Shown: piece by piece, positions 24,383-32,318 of the stretch
How the letters are laid out: the number at the start of each line of letters is the position of its first letter
Numbering within the stretch: position 1 is the first letter of the stretch
Source: JBCBKL01 sp038521825
Lineage (GTDB): Bacteria > Pseudomonadota > Alphaproteobacteria > Rhodobacterales > Rhodobacteraceae
Assembly (NCBI GenBank): GCA_038521825.1
Contig: JBCBKL010000010.1
Span: 1 to 64,000 of the forward strand
DNA: 64,000 bases
Direction of reading: 5' to 3'
The notes under the pieces: model-generated
Told to the model about the DNA's origin: nothing
What the model saw: only the letters and a program-made list of their open reading frames with translations
Databases searched by the model: none
Translations under genes and position numbers: made by a program

Positions 24383-25198
24383 TCAGTCCCGCAGGCCGAG
24401 CACGTCCATCATGTCGTAGTGACCCGGTGCTTGACCCAAACCCCAAAGGGCCGCCTTAACGGCGCCGCGGGCAAAGATGCCCCGATCCGTGGCGACATGG
24501 CGAAGCATGACGCGCTCGCCCGAGCCTGCAAAAAGCACATCGTGCTCGCCGACAATATCGCCGCCCCGGATGGCGGAGAAACCGATTGAGCCGTGCGCGC
24601 GCGCGCCGGTTATTCCATCCCGGCCGCTTTCCCGAACGGCATTGAGGTCCACGTTACGCCCTTCTGCGGCCGCTTGCCCCAGCATCAGCGCCGTTCCAGA
24701 CGGCGCATCGACCTTGTGATGGTGATGGGCCTCGATGATTTCGATGTCAAAATCCTCATCAAGGGCTGCCGCGACACGTCGGGTCAAGCCCACCAGCAGG
24801 TTAACGCCAAGGCTCATATTTCCAGCCCTGACAATGACGGCATGGCGCGCCGCCGGTTCGAGGCCGGCGATCTGTTCGTCGTTAAAGCCGGTCGTGCCGA
24901 TGACATGAACCGCGCGAGCCTGGGCCGCGATCTCACTCAGCGCCAGTGTTGCGGTCGGTGTGGTAAAATCTATGACGATCTTTGCCTGTGCCATGGCCTC
25001 AACCGGATCATCCTGAACGACTGCCCCCAATTCCGGGCCGCCCATGGCCAGACCCAAGTCCTGTCCGATCCAATCATGCCCCGACCGCTCAAGCGCACCG
25101 ATCAGATCGACGGCATCCGACTTGCCGATGGTTTCGACCAACATCTGGCCCATGCGCCCAGACACCCCGGCAATCACCGCACCCGGCTTATTCGACAT
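24383..25198 (-). CDS. dapB: 4-hydroxy-tetrahydrodipicolinate reductase
   Basis: DapB reduces the DapA product with NAD(P)H in lysine and diaminopimelate synthesis. The 271-residue length is standard. The nucleotide-binding site is VIAGVSGRMGQMLVE at the N terminus, the catalytic signature is IIEAHHHHKVDAPSGTA, and the C-terminal part has FARGAVKAALWGLGQAPG. It diverges from rbfA with a 69-base gap that must hold both promoters. Confidence 0.98.
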   Translation of the reverse strand: MSNKPGAVIAGVSGRMGQMLVETIGKSDAVDLIGALERSGHDWIGQDLGLAMGGPELGAVVQDDPVEAMAQAKIVIDFTTPTATLALSEIAAQARAVHVIGTTGFNDEQIAGLEPAARHAVIVRAGNMSLGVNLLVGLTRRVAAALDEDFDIEIIEAHHHHKVDAPSGTALMLGQAAAEGRNVDLNAVRESGRDGITGARAHGSIGFSAIRGGDIVGEHDVLFAGSGERVMLRHVATDRGIFARGAVKAALWGLGQAPGHYDMMDVLGLRD

Positions 25199-25267
25199 TA
25201 CATTTCTCCTTCATCGCCCTGCCGTAAACTTTTTCGCCCGCTTGGCAAAGAGGAGGGGCGGGTTTAG

Positions 25268-25672
25268 ATGGGGGAGATGGGCAAGAACAAGTTTCATGAC
25301 GGGCCGGGCCCCTCGCAGCGGCAACTACGTGTTGGCGAACTGATCCGTCGCACCCTCGCGGATGTTTTGGCGCGGGGCGATATCCACGACCCCGACCTCA
25401 ATCGCATGTCTGTCACTGTCGGTGAGGTGCGAACGTCTCCGGATCTCAAGATTGCCACCGCATATGTTTTGCCGTTGGGGGGCGCGGGTAAAGAAGACAT
25501 CCTTGAGCTGCTGGCACGCAACAAGAGTGAACTGCGCCGGGTCGTTGCGAAAAAGCTTGCGCTGAAATTCGCACCGGATCTGAGGTTCCAACTCGACGAA
25601 ACGTTTGACCGCATGGACGACACGCGCCGGATGTTATCCCAAGACGCCGTGCGTCGCGACACCCAGGAATGA
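25268..25672 (+). CDS. rbfA: 30S ribosome-binding factor A
   Basis: RbfA is a cold-shock and 16S rRNA maturation factor with a KH-like fold. The 134-residue protein has RQLRVGELIRRTLADVL at the start, DPDLNRMSVTVGEVRTSPDL in the middle and KFAPDLRFQLDETFDRMDD near the end, all as in the family. ATG 25268 is used, with an in-frame ATG at 25277 as an alternative. The TGA stop overlaps the ATG of the following gene. The usual partners nusA and infB are not in the window. Confidence 0.96.
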   Translation: MGEMGKNKFHDGPGPSQRQLRVGELIRRTLADVLARGDIHDPDLNRMSVTVGEVRTSPDLKIATAYVLPLGGAGKEDILELLARNKSELRRVVAKKLALKFAPDLRFQLDETFDRMDDTRRMLSQDAVRRDTQE

Positions 25673-26406
25673 TGTTCAGGCTCGCAGTGTCAGCGCTCTT
25701 GTCGCTCGTCGCGTCGGCCGTGTCTGCGGTCGAGTGCGAGAATGTATCCTTCGAAAACAATCGCTATACAATCTGCGAAGTCGACCCGCAGACCGAAGAT
25801 CTGCGCCTCTTTCTGGATGACGAAACCGGCAATCCCTACGGCCAATTCTCGCGCCTCGATTCGAAACTGAATGCACGGGCGCTGACCCTCGAATTCGCGA
25901 TGAACGCGGGGATGTATCATCCCGACCGGTCGCCTGTGGGGTACTATAAAGAAGGCGAGGAGACCCGGCGCGGACTAATAACGAGCGCCAGCGCAGGAAA
26001 CTTCGGATTGCTCCCAAACGGTGTCTTTTGCATAGCTGAGGGGCGGGCGGAAGTCTTCGAGACTTTGCTGTTCGAAGCATTGCGGCCGTCATGCCGCTTT
26101 GCCTCCCAATCCGGACCGATGCTTGTCATCGATGGCGCTCTCCACCCCCGCTTTCTGCGTGACAGTACTTCGCGGTATCTGCGCAACGGCGTCGGAACCA
26201 GCAGCGATGGCAGTCGCGTGGTCTTCGCTATCTCGAACAACCCGGTTACGTTCTACCAGTTCGGGCGGCTTTTTCAGTCAGCGCTTTCTCTTCCAAACGC
26301 GCTTTATTTTGACGGCAACGTGTCCCGCCTTCACGCCCCGAAGCTGGGGCGCAGCGATATCGGTCGCGCCATGGGCCCGATTGTCGGCGTTGTGGGCCGG
26401 CAGTAG
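25669..26406 (+). CDS. Phosphodiester glycosidase family (DUF2233) exported protein
   Basis: The 245-residue protein starts with a signal peptide (MFRLAVSALLSLVASAVSA) and has the DUF2233/NAGPA-type fold, with FAMNAGMYHPDRSPVGYY, the LPNGVFCIAEG strand, SQSGPMLVIDGALHPRF and ISNNPVTFYQFG. The family includes the mammalian uncovering enzyme and bacterial exported glycosidases acting on phosphodiester-linked sugars; the substrate here is unknown. Its start overlaps the rbfA stop, so it is co-translated with rbfA although functionally unrelated. Confidence 0.85.
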   Translation: MMFRLAVSALLSLVASAVSAVECENVSFENNRYTICEVDPQTEDLRLFLDDETGNPYGQFSRLDSKLNARALTLEFAMNAGMYHPDRSPVGYYKEGEETRRGLITSASAGNFGLLPNGVFCIAEGRAEVFETLLFEALRPSCRFASQSGPMLVIDGALHPRFLRDSTSRYLRNGVGTSSDGSRVVFAISNNPVTFYQFGRLFQSALSLPNALYFDGNVSRLHAPKLGRSDIGRAMGPIVGVVGRQ

Positions 26407-26482
26407 GCGCGTCGCCGATTGACAGCGGGTTCCGGTCGATGCTAACCGCCGGTCCTTCCTCGAATTCCGACAAGGCATAAGC

Positions 26483-27391
26483 ATGGGTCGCGCACGCAAA
26501 GGCAGAGATATCTCAGGCTGGATCGTCATCGACAAACCTGCCGGTCTGACTTCGACGGCAGTGGTGAACAAGGTCCGTTGGGCTTTCGATGCAAAGAAAG
26601 CGGGCCATGCCGGAACGTTGGATCCTGCGGCAACAGGGGTCCTCGCAATAGCCCTGGGCGAAGCGACCAAGACAATTCCCTACGTCACGGATGCTCTGAA
26701 ATGCTATGCCTTTACGGTTCGATTGGGGCGGGCCACCAACACCGATGATGCGGAAGGCGAAGTTATCGCAGAAAGCCAGCTGCGCCCGACCGATGACGAC
26801 ATCAAAGCGGCCCTTGGTCAATTCATCGGAGATATCATGCAAGTTCCGCCGAAGTTTTCAGCCGTGAAGATTGACGGTCAGCGCGCCTACAAGATGGCGC
26901 GGGACGGCGAAGACGTCAAAATAGAAGCCCGTCGGCTCTGGGTGGAGGAGCTGGTCATGACCGACCGGCCAGACGCCGATCATGCTGTGCTTGAAATGAC
27001 CTGTGGCAAGGGGGGCTATGTGCGCTCCATCGCGCGCGATCTGGGTCAAACGCTGGGATGCTTTGGACACGTATTGTCTCTCAGGCGGCTGTGGTCGGGT
27101 CCGTTCGACGTGGAAAATGGTCATAGCCTCGATCAGATCGAACAATTGGCGCGCAGTCCGGAGTTGGACGCCTTGCTCGCGCCGATGGAGGTGGGTCTGG
27201 CGGATTTGCCGGAGCTGCGGACAACCGCCGAAGGGGCGGCCCGCCTGCGCAACGGAAACCCGGGCATAGTTATGGCCAGCGACGTCGAATACGGCGACGA
27301 ATGCTGGGCATCGCTTGACGGTAAGGCCGTGGCAATCGGGCGCTATAAGACAGGGACGCTCCATCCCAGCCGCGTGATCCAACGCCCGTGA
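26483..27391 (+). CDS. truB: tRNA pseudouridine-55 synthase
   Basis: TruB converts U55 to pseudouridine in the T-loop of tRNAs. The 302-residue protein has the catalytic motif GHAGTLDPAATGVL with the essential Asp, DKPAGLTSTAVVNKVR at the start, MQVPPKFSAVKIDGQRAYK and CGKGGYVRSIARDLG. The start ATG 26483 is preceded by AAGG. It is followed with a four-base overlap by a DUF1643 gene, and rpsO lies downstream in the same direction. Confidence 0.97.
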   Translation: MGRARKGRDISGWIVIDKPAGLTSTAVVNKVRWAFDAKKAGHAGTLDPAATGVLAIALGEATKTIPYVTDALKCYAFTVRLGRATNTDDAEGEVIAESQLRPTDDDIKAALGQFIGDIMQVPPKFSAVKIDGQRAYKMARDGEDVKIEARRLWVEELVMTDRPDADHAVLEMTCGKGGYVRSIARDLGQTLGCFGHVLSLRRLWSGPFDVENGHSLDQIEQLARSPELDALLAPMEVGLADLPELRTTAEGAARLRNGNPGIVMASDVEYGDECWASLDGKAVAIGRYKTGTLHPSRVIQRP

Positions 27392-27891
27392 TCACTAGAA
27401 CCCATATAAAGGGGGATGCGCCCTCGACCGCAGTGTACTCCGACTGCGAACGCTATAGGTATAGCCTGACGCGTATCTGGGACCCGTCCGGCAAGCGCGT
27501 GAACTTCGTCATGTTGAACCCATCAACAGCGACGGAGGTACAGAATGATCCCACCGTCGAACGCTGCGAAAGACGGGCACGGGCGCTAGGATTTGGCAGC
27601 TTTGCCGTAACCAACATATTTGCTTGGCGAGAAACCGATCCACGCCTAATGCGCAAAGCAACCGACCCTGTCGGCCCGGAAAACGACGCCGCGATATTGG
27701 AGCGGGCGAATTGGGCGGATACGGTCATCGCGGCGTGGGGCACGCACGGGGCGCATCAAGATCGCGGGCCAGTCGTCGAGAACCTGCTAAGGCAGAATGC
27801 ACATGGCCTCTGCCACCTTGGGCTGTCGAAGGCTGGGCACCCAAAGCATCCCTTGTACCTTCCCTACAGCCAGCCAGCGTTGCCATGGTAA
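27388..27891 (+). CDS. DUF1643 domain protein
   Basis: The 167-residue protein starts at GTG 27388, overlapping the truB TGA. It carries the DUF1643 signature VMLNPSTATEVQNDPTVERC, followed by TNIFAWRETDPRLM, and AAWGTHGAHQDRG. The family is widespread, often near nucleases or mobile genes, and its activity is unknown. Here it is linked to housekeeping truB, which argues against a recent mobile origin. Confidence 0.85.
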   Translation: MITRTHIKGDAPSTAVYSDCERYRYSLTRIWDPSGKRVNFVMLNPSTATEVQNDPTVERCERRARALGFGSFAVTNIFAWRETDPRLMRKATDPVGPENDAAILERANWADTVIAAWGTHGAHQDRGPVVENLLRQNAHGLCHLGLSKAGHPKHPLYLPYSQPALPW

Positions 27892-27991
27892 CCGCATATT
27901 AACCAACCTTCTGAAAAGGCTTTGAAATTCCTGTCAAGCTCGCGTCATATGCCCGCGGGCAGCTATAAAATCGCGCAGTAAGGATTTCGTC

Positions 27992-28930
27992 ATGCTCCTC
28001 TTGGCAGGCCTCTTGGGCATGGTGGCCGTCGGTACGGTCGCGATGGTCGACTTTACGGCAACCGAACCGGAAGAAGAAACAGCTGACATTAACATGTCGG
28101 ATGGTGGCCGGATCATTTCGGGCACCGATGCACCAGACCAGCTGCTTGGGGGTGGTGGTGACGATCAGATCGGCGGCTATGATGGCGACGATACGATCTC
28201 CGGTGGGGCCGGCGACGATGACATCCATGGTATGGTCGGTGACGACACGCTGATCGGTGACGAAGGCGAAGACACCCTGCACGGCGATGGCGGGAGCGAC
28301 TCGCTGATTGGCGGTGACGACGACGACCAACTCTTTGGGCACAACGCCGCAGACCAGATGTGGGGCGGTGACGGCGACGACGCCATGCAAGGTTCGGCCG
28401 GTGACGATCAACTCAGCGGCGAAGGCGGTGACGACGCCGTGCAAGGCGGCCTCGACAATGATACGCTGATCGGCGGGCGCGGGTCCGATAGCCTCTTTGG
28501 TGGCTGGGGTGACGATGCACTTTTTGGTGTCGAAGATGATCCATCAACCGCAGAATTCGACGACATCGATGAACAGGATTTCCTAAACGGTGGAGGCGGC
28601 GACGATCGGATTACGGCCGGGAGCCGCGACGTCGTAACTGCGGGCGAAGGCAAAGACACAATTGTGGTCGGAGATTGGATCACGGATGGGTCGCCCGCGT
28701 CTATTGTCGACTTTGAGACCGATAAGGACCAATTGATGGTCGTCTTCGATGAGATCGGCGACGAGGAACCGGAGCTCATTCTCGAACAATCCGACGTCGA
28801 AGACGACGTCATGAATGTCTTGATGGATGGCAATCTGATCGCCAAGATTTCGCCCGGATCAGCCGTCGAGCCCGAAGACGTATCGCTCGTTAGCCTGGCA
28901 ACTGCCAAGTCAATGGGGCTGATGTCTTAA
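27992..28930 (+). CDS. RTX (calcium-binding nonapeptide repeat) protein with N-terminal membrane segment
   Basis: The 312-residue protein begins with a hydrophobic stretch (MLLLAGLLGMVAVGTVAMV), then about 14 consecutive nonapeptide repeats at residues 51-176 (for example ISGGAGDDD, LIGGRGSDS, LFGGWGDDA). A further GGGGDDRITAG block and a C-terminal M10-like region (IVDFETDKDQLMVVFDE) follow. The repeats fold as a calcium-bound beta roll. Typical RTX proteins lack an N-terminal signal and use type I export; the hydrophobic start here suggests an anchored or Sec-dependent variant. AAGGA precedes ATG 27992. Confidence 0.88.
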   Translation: MLLLAGLLGMVAVGTVAMVDFTATEPEEETADINMSDGGRIISGTDAPDQLLGGGGDDQIGGYDGDDTISGGAGDDDIHGMVGDDTLIGDEGEDTLHGDGGSDSLIGGDDDDQLFGHNAADQMWGGDGDDAMQGSAGDDQLSGEGGDDAVQGGLDNDTLIGGRGSDSLFGGWGDDALFGVEDDPSTAEFDDIDEQDFLNGGGGDDRITAGSRDVVTAGEGKDTIVVGDWITDGSPASIVDFETDKDQLMVVFDEIGDEEPELILEQSDVEDDVMNVLMDGNLIAKISPGSAVEPEDVSLVSLATAKSMGLMS

Positions 28931-28954
28931 TAGCTGCAAACACTCAAAAAGCCT

Positions 28955-28983
28955 TTGCTATTCCGAATTTTTCCGATTATGAC
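28955..28983 (+). promoter_or_regulatory. Candidate sigma-70 promoter for rpsO
   Basis: TTGCTA (28955-28960) and TATGAC (28978-28983) are spaced by 17 bases, about 96 bases before the rpsO ATG and after the RTX stop. The match to consensus is moderate. Confidence 0.3.
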
Positions 28984-29078
28984 CGCGCATCTTGGCGCCG
29001 TTGGCGCTTTCTCCATGGGCCTGTGCTGGACGACATCCCGGCCTGCGCCATCCACCCAATGCTGTAAAGGAGCCCCCG

Positions 29079-29348
29079 ATGTCGATTACTGCTGAAGACA
29101 AAGCACGCGTGATGAAAGAATTCGGAACCAAAGAAGGCGATACCGGTTCGCCTGAGGTTCAAGTGGCCATCCTGTCGTCACGGATCGCGACGCTGACAGA
29201 GCATTTCAAAACGCACAAGAAGGACAACCACGGCCGCCGCGGTCTTCTGAAGATGGTTGCGCACCGCCGCAAGCTTCTGGACTACCTCAAGGCCAAAGAC
29301 GAAGGGCGGTATCAATCGCTTATCGAAAGGCTGGGGCTGCGCCGTTAG
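29079..29348 (+). CDS. rpsO: 30S ribosomal protein S15
   Basis: S15 binds the central domain of 16S rRNA early in 30S assembly. The 89-residue protein starts at ATG 29079 behind AAAGGAG; the frame extends 29 codons further upstream but this part is non-coding. The family pattern is complete: GDTGSPEVQVAILSSRI, the helix HFKTHKKDNHGRRGL, and MVAHRRKLLDYLK to the terminal LGLRR. An intrinsic terminator follows. Unusually, pnp is not next on the same strand but lies inverted beyond a VOC gene. Confidence 0.98.
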   Translation: MSITAEDKARVMKEFGTKEGDTGSPEVQVAILSSRIATLTEHFKTHKKDNHGRRGLLKMVAHRRKLLDYLKAKDEGRYQSLIERLGLRR

Positions 29349-29376
29349 GGCAAGCGCCATCAGTTGGCCATGCAGG

Positions 29377-29404
29377 AAACCGTGCTGTCACAGCGCGGTT
29401 TTTT
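29377..29404 (+). terminator. Intrinsic terminator of rpsO
   Basis: A ten-pair stem (AACCGTGCTG at 29378-29387 with CAGCGCGGTT at 29391-29400, one T-G pair) with a three-base loop runs into six T. It lies about 30 bases after the rpsO stop. Confidence 0.88.
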
Positions 29405-29428
29405 CGTTTCCGACACTGCTCGAACTTC

Positions 29429-29806
29429 TCAGGCCGATGGCAACCCAGCTAGCCCAGGCCGGCTCGAAACGGAAACGGAATTGCCGGACGGATCCTTGGT
29501 ATTCGCAAACTGATAGCCGGCGGCGGTATGAATTGACCCAAATTCCAGCCCTTTGGCACGTGCCGCATCGCGGAAGGCCTGAACATCTTCGACCGCGAAA
29601 ACCAGTTTGGTCTGCGCCTGCCCGGCGCGCTGACCTGCAGGGGCCGGATGTAGCAAAAGCGGGACGCCACCCTGCGGCGGCCGCAGCTCAACAATACGAT
29701 CACCCTCTTCGCGCTGAACTGAAAAGCCGAAATGAAGCGTATAGAACGCGATCATGTCGTCCATCCGTTTCGTGTAGAGTATCAACGCACCCAACGCTGC
29801 CATCAC
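29429..29806 (-). CDS. VOC-family (glyoxalase-like) protein
   Basis: The 125-residue single-domain protein belongs to the vicinal oxygen chelate superfamily. It shows LGALILYTKRMDDMIAFYT with the FYxxxxGF helix (FYTLHFGFSV), VELRPPQGGVPLLLHP, and the C-terminal repeat FAVEDVQAFRDAARAKGLEF. Metal ligands are not clearly assignable and the reaction is unknown. A second ATG one codon later (29803) is possible. It lies between the rpsO and pnp terminators on the - strand. Confidence 0.8.
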   Translation of the reverse strand: MMAALGALILYTKRMDDMIAFYTLHFGFSVQREEGDRIVELRPPQGGVPLLLHPAPAGQRAGQAQTKLVFAVEDVQAFRDAARAKGLEFGSIHTAAGYQFANTKDPSGNSVSVSSRPGLAGLPSA

Positions 29807-29823
29807 TCAGCTCCAGAAGAAAT

Positions 29824-29849
29824 GGCCCCGGACCGTCTGATCCGGGGCC
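29824..29849 (-). terminator. Terminator hairpin downstream of pnp
   Basis: GGCCCCGGA and TCCGGGGCC form a perfect nine-pair stem with an eight-base loop, 27 bases beyond the pnp stop. On the - strand it is followed by ATTTCTTCT, a moderately T-rich tract. Confidence 0.65.
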
Positions 29850-29875
29850 ATGTTCTTAAGATCGTGAGGTCGAGT

Positions 29876-32017
29876 TTATTCCTCGACCTCTTCTTTTTCT
29901 TTTTTGGCTTCTTCACCGGTCTCTTGATCGACGACCTTCATTGAAAGGCGAACCTTGCCCCGGTCATCGAAACCAAGCAGCTTGACCCAGACTTCCTGAC
30001 CCTCTTTCAGAACATCCGAAGGGTGGTTCAAACGGCGATTTTCGATCTGCGACACATGGACGAGGCCATCGCGCTTGCCAAAGAAGTTCACAAAGGCACC
30101 AAAGTCCACGATCTTGACGACCGTACCCTTGTAGATTTTGCCCTCTTCCGGCTCCGCGACGATCGAATAGATCATGTCGTACGCCTTCTTGATGGCTTCG
30201 CCGTCAGCAGAGGCGATCTTGATGACACCATCGTCGTTGATGTCGACCTTGGCGCCCGACGTCTCCACGATCTCGCGGATGACCTTGCCGCCTGAGCCAA
30301 TAACTTCACGGATCTTGTCGGTCGGTACAGTCATGGTTTCGATGCGTGGTGCGTGGACACTGAACTCGTTCGCACCTGTCAGGGCTTTGGCCATTTCACC
30401 AAGGATGTGCATCCGGCCATCCTTGGCCTGGGCCAGCGCGTTCTTCATGATTTCTGGCGTGATGCCCGCAACCTTGATGTCCATTTGCAGCGACGTGATG
30501 CCGTTCTCGGTTCCGGCAACCTTGAAATCCATGTCACCAAGGTGGTCTTCGTCGCCCAGAATATCTGTCAGGATCGCGTAAGAATCGTCGTCTTCAAGGA
30601 TCAGCCCCATTGCGACACCGGCAACCGCCGACTTCAGCGGCACGCCCGCATCCATCATAGACAATGAGCCACCACAGACGGATGCCATCGAAGACGAGCC
30701 ATTCGACTCGGTGATCTCTGAAACCACCCGGATCGTGTAGGGGAAATCAGTCTGGCTGGGCAGAACGGCCTGCAACGCGCGCCACGCCAACTTGCCGTGT
30801 CCAATCTCACGACGACCGGGCGACCCAACACGACCGACTTCGCCAACCGAATAGGGCGGGAAGTTGTAGTGCAGTAGGAAGTTCGATTTGAAGTTGCCGT
30901 GCAACGCGTCGATGAACTGTTCATCATCGCCGGTGCCCAGGGTCGTCACGACGAGGCCTTGGGTCTCACCGCGTGTGAACAGCGCCGAACCATGGGTGCG
31001 CGGCAACAGACCGGTCTCACATACGATATCGCGCACTTCGTCGGTCTTGCGGCCGTCGATCCGCTTACCAGTCTTGACCACATCACCGCGCAAAATGCCT
31101 GCTTCGAGCTTTTTTAAGGCCGATCCCAGATTTGCATCCTCTTGCTGCTCTTCGGTGAGAGCCGCGACGATGGCCTCACGCGCGGCGGCAACTGCGGCAG
31201 TCCGCTCTTGCTTGTCCGTTATGGCGAAGGCGGCCCGCATCTGCTCTTCGCCGGCAGCTTTCACTGCCTCGAACAGATCGCTATAGTCCGGCGCGGTAAA
31301 TTCGAACGGCTCGTTCGCGGCTTCTTCGGCCAGATCGATAATCAGATCGATGACCGGCTGGATTTGCTCGTGCGCAAATACTACTGCACCCAGCATCTCC
31401 TCCTCGGTCAGCTCATAAGCCTCGGACTCGACCATCATCACCGCCTCTTTTGTACCGGCGACCACCAGGTCGAGACGTTGTTCAGGATCAAGACGAATAT
31501 CCTGCATGTCGTCGACGGTGGGATTCAGGACATATTCACCGTCAACGAAGCCGACACGACAGCCCGCAATCGGACCCATGAAGGGCGCACCGGAGATGGT
31601 CAGCGCCGCCGATGCCGCTATCATCGCAACGACATCCGGATCGTTCACAAGATCATGAGACAGAACAGTGCACATCACTAGCACTTCGTTTTTGAAACCC
31701 GGTACAAAGAGTGGCCGGATCGGGCGGTCGATCAGGCGCGCAGTCAGCGTTTCCTTTTCGGTCGGGCGTGCTTCGCGCTTGAAAAAGCCACCAGGCACCT
31801 TACCGGCGGCATAGTATTTCTCTTGGTAGTGAACCGTTAGGGGAAAGAAATCCTGACCCGGCTTGACGGCTCTGGCAAAGGTGACGTTTGCCATGACGCT
31901 GGTTTCGCCCAGCGTTGCGATCACGGACCCGTCCGCTTGACGGGCCACTTTTCCAGTTTCCAGTGTGAGCGTTTCCTCGCCCCACTGCATCGATTTGGTT
32001 GTTACGTTGAACATCAT
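29876..32017 (-). CDS. pnp: Polyribonucleotide nucleotidyltransferase (PNPase)
   Basis: PNPase is the phosphorolytic 3'-5' exoribonuclease of the degradosome. The 713-residue protein contains two RNase PH domains (residues about 10-220 and 310-540; FPLTVHYQEKYYAAGKVPGG, RGETQGLVVTTLGTGDDEQ, SSMASVCGGSLSMMDAGVP), a KH domain (IREVIGSGGKVIREIVE) and an S1 domain (GKIYKGTVVKIVDFGAFVNF), ending in an acidic tail. ATG 32017 or 32014 may start it. Its leader carries two stem-loops, as expected for autoregulated pnp. It is inverted relative to rpsO. Confidence 0.98.
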   Translation of the reverse strand: MMFNVTTKSMQWGEETLTLETGKVARQADGSVIATLGETSVMANVTFARAVKPGQDFFPLTVHYQEKYYAAGKVPGGFFKREARPTEKETLTARLIDRPIRPLFVPGFKNEVLVMCTVLSHDLVNDPDVVAMIAASAALTISGAPFMGPIAGCRVGFVDGEYVLNPTVDDMQDIRLDPEQRLDLVVAGTKEAVMMVESEAYELTEEEMLGAVVFAHEQIQPVIDLIIDLAEEAANEPFEFTAPDYSDLFEAVKAAGEEQMRAAFAITDKQERTAAVAAAREAIVAALTEEQQEDANLGSALKKLEAGILRGDVVKTGKRIDGRKTDEVRDIVCETGLLPRTHGSALFTRGETQGLVVTTLGTGDDEQFIDALHGNFKSNFLLHYNFPPYSVGEVGRVGSPGRREIGHGKLAWRALQAVLPSQTDFPYTIRVVSEITESNGSSSMASVCGGSLSMMDAGVPLKSAVAGVAMGLILEDDDSYAILTDILGDEDHLGDMDFKVAGTENGITSLQMDIKVAGITPEIMKNALAQAKDGRMHILGEMAKALTGANEFSVHAPRIETMTVPTDKIREVIGSGGKVIREIVETSGAKVDINDDGVIKIASADGEAIKKAYDMIYSIVAEPEEGKIYKGTVVKIVDFGAFVNFFGKRDGLVHVSQIENRRLNHPSDVLKEGQEVWVKLLGFDDRGKVRLSMKVVDQETGEEAKKEKEEVEE

Positions 32018-32029
32018 CGTATCCTATCT

Positions 32030-32081
32030 GGGCATCATCGGCCTTCCGACTGCCCGATTGCATAGGGGGCGCATTCCCCCT
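32030..32081 (-). promoter_or_regulatory. Tandem stem-loops in the pnp leader
   Basis: Reading the + strand, GGGCA tca TCGG CCTT CCGA c TGCCC (32030-32055) and AGGGGG cgcatt CCCCCT (32064-32081) form two adjacent hairpins 13 bases upstream of pnp. In Escherichia coli a leader hairpin cut by RNase III mediates PNPase autocontrol; these are candidates for a similar role. The rest of the 301-base divergent gap 32018-32318 must hold the pnp and GDSL gene promoters but I see no clear boxes. Confidence 0.45.
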
Positions 32082-32318
32082 GACCCCGGTATCTTCTTTG
32101 GCGGGCGCTGGAGTCTGGGCGCCGTGCTTTCAGATTGGGCGGCCATATACGGTTTCACAGCCAATTGAAACCTTCAAACGCGCGCTGTGTAACCACCCCA
32201 AGAGCGGGTCAGGCCCAACAGGCTCCGCGACGTCAACGCTTGGTTTACATAAAAAATCGCTGACTTACCTGAAATTGCCGTTAACCTTCCCGGCTAAGAA
32301 CACTGGGAGGACAAAAAC

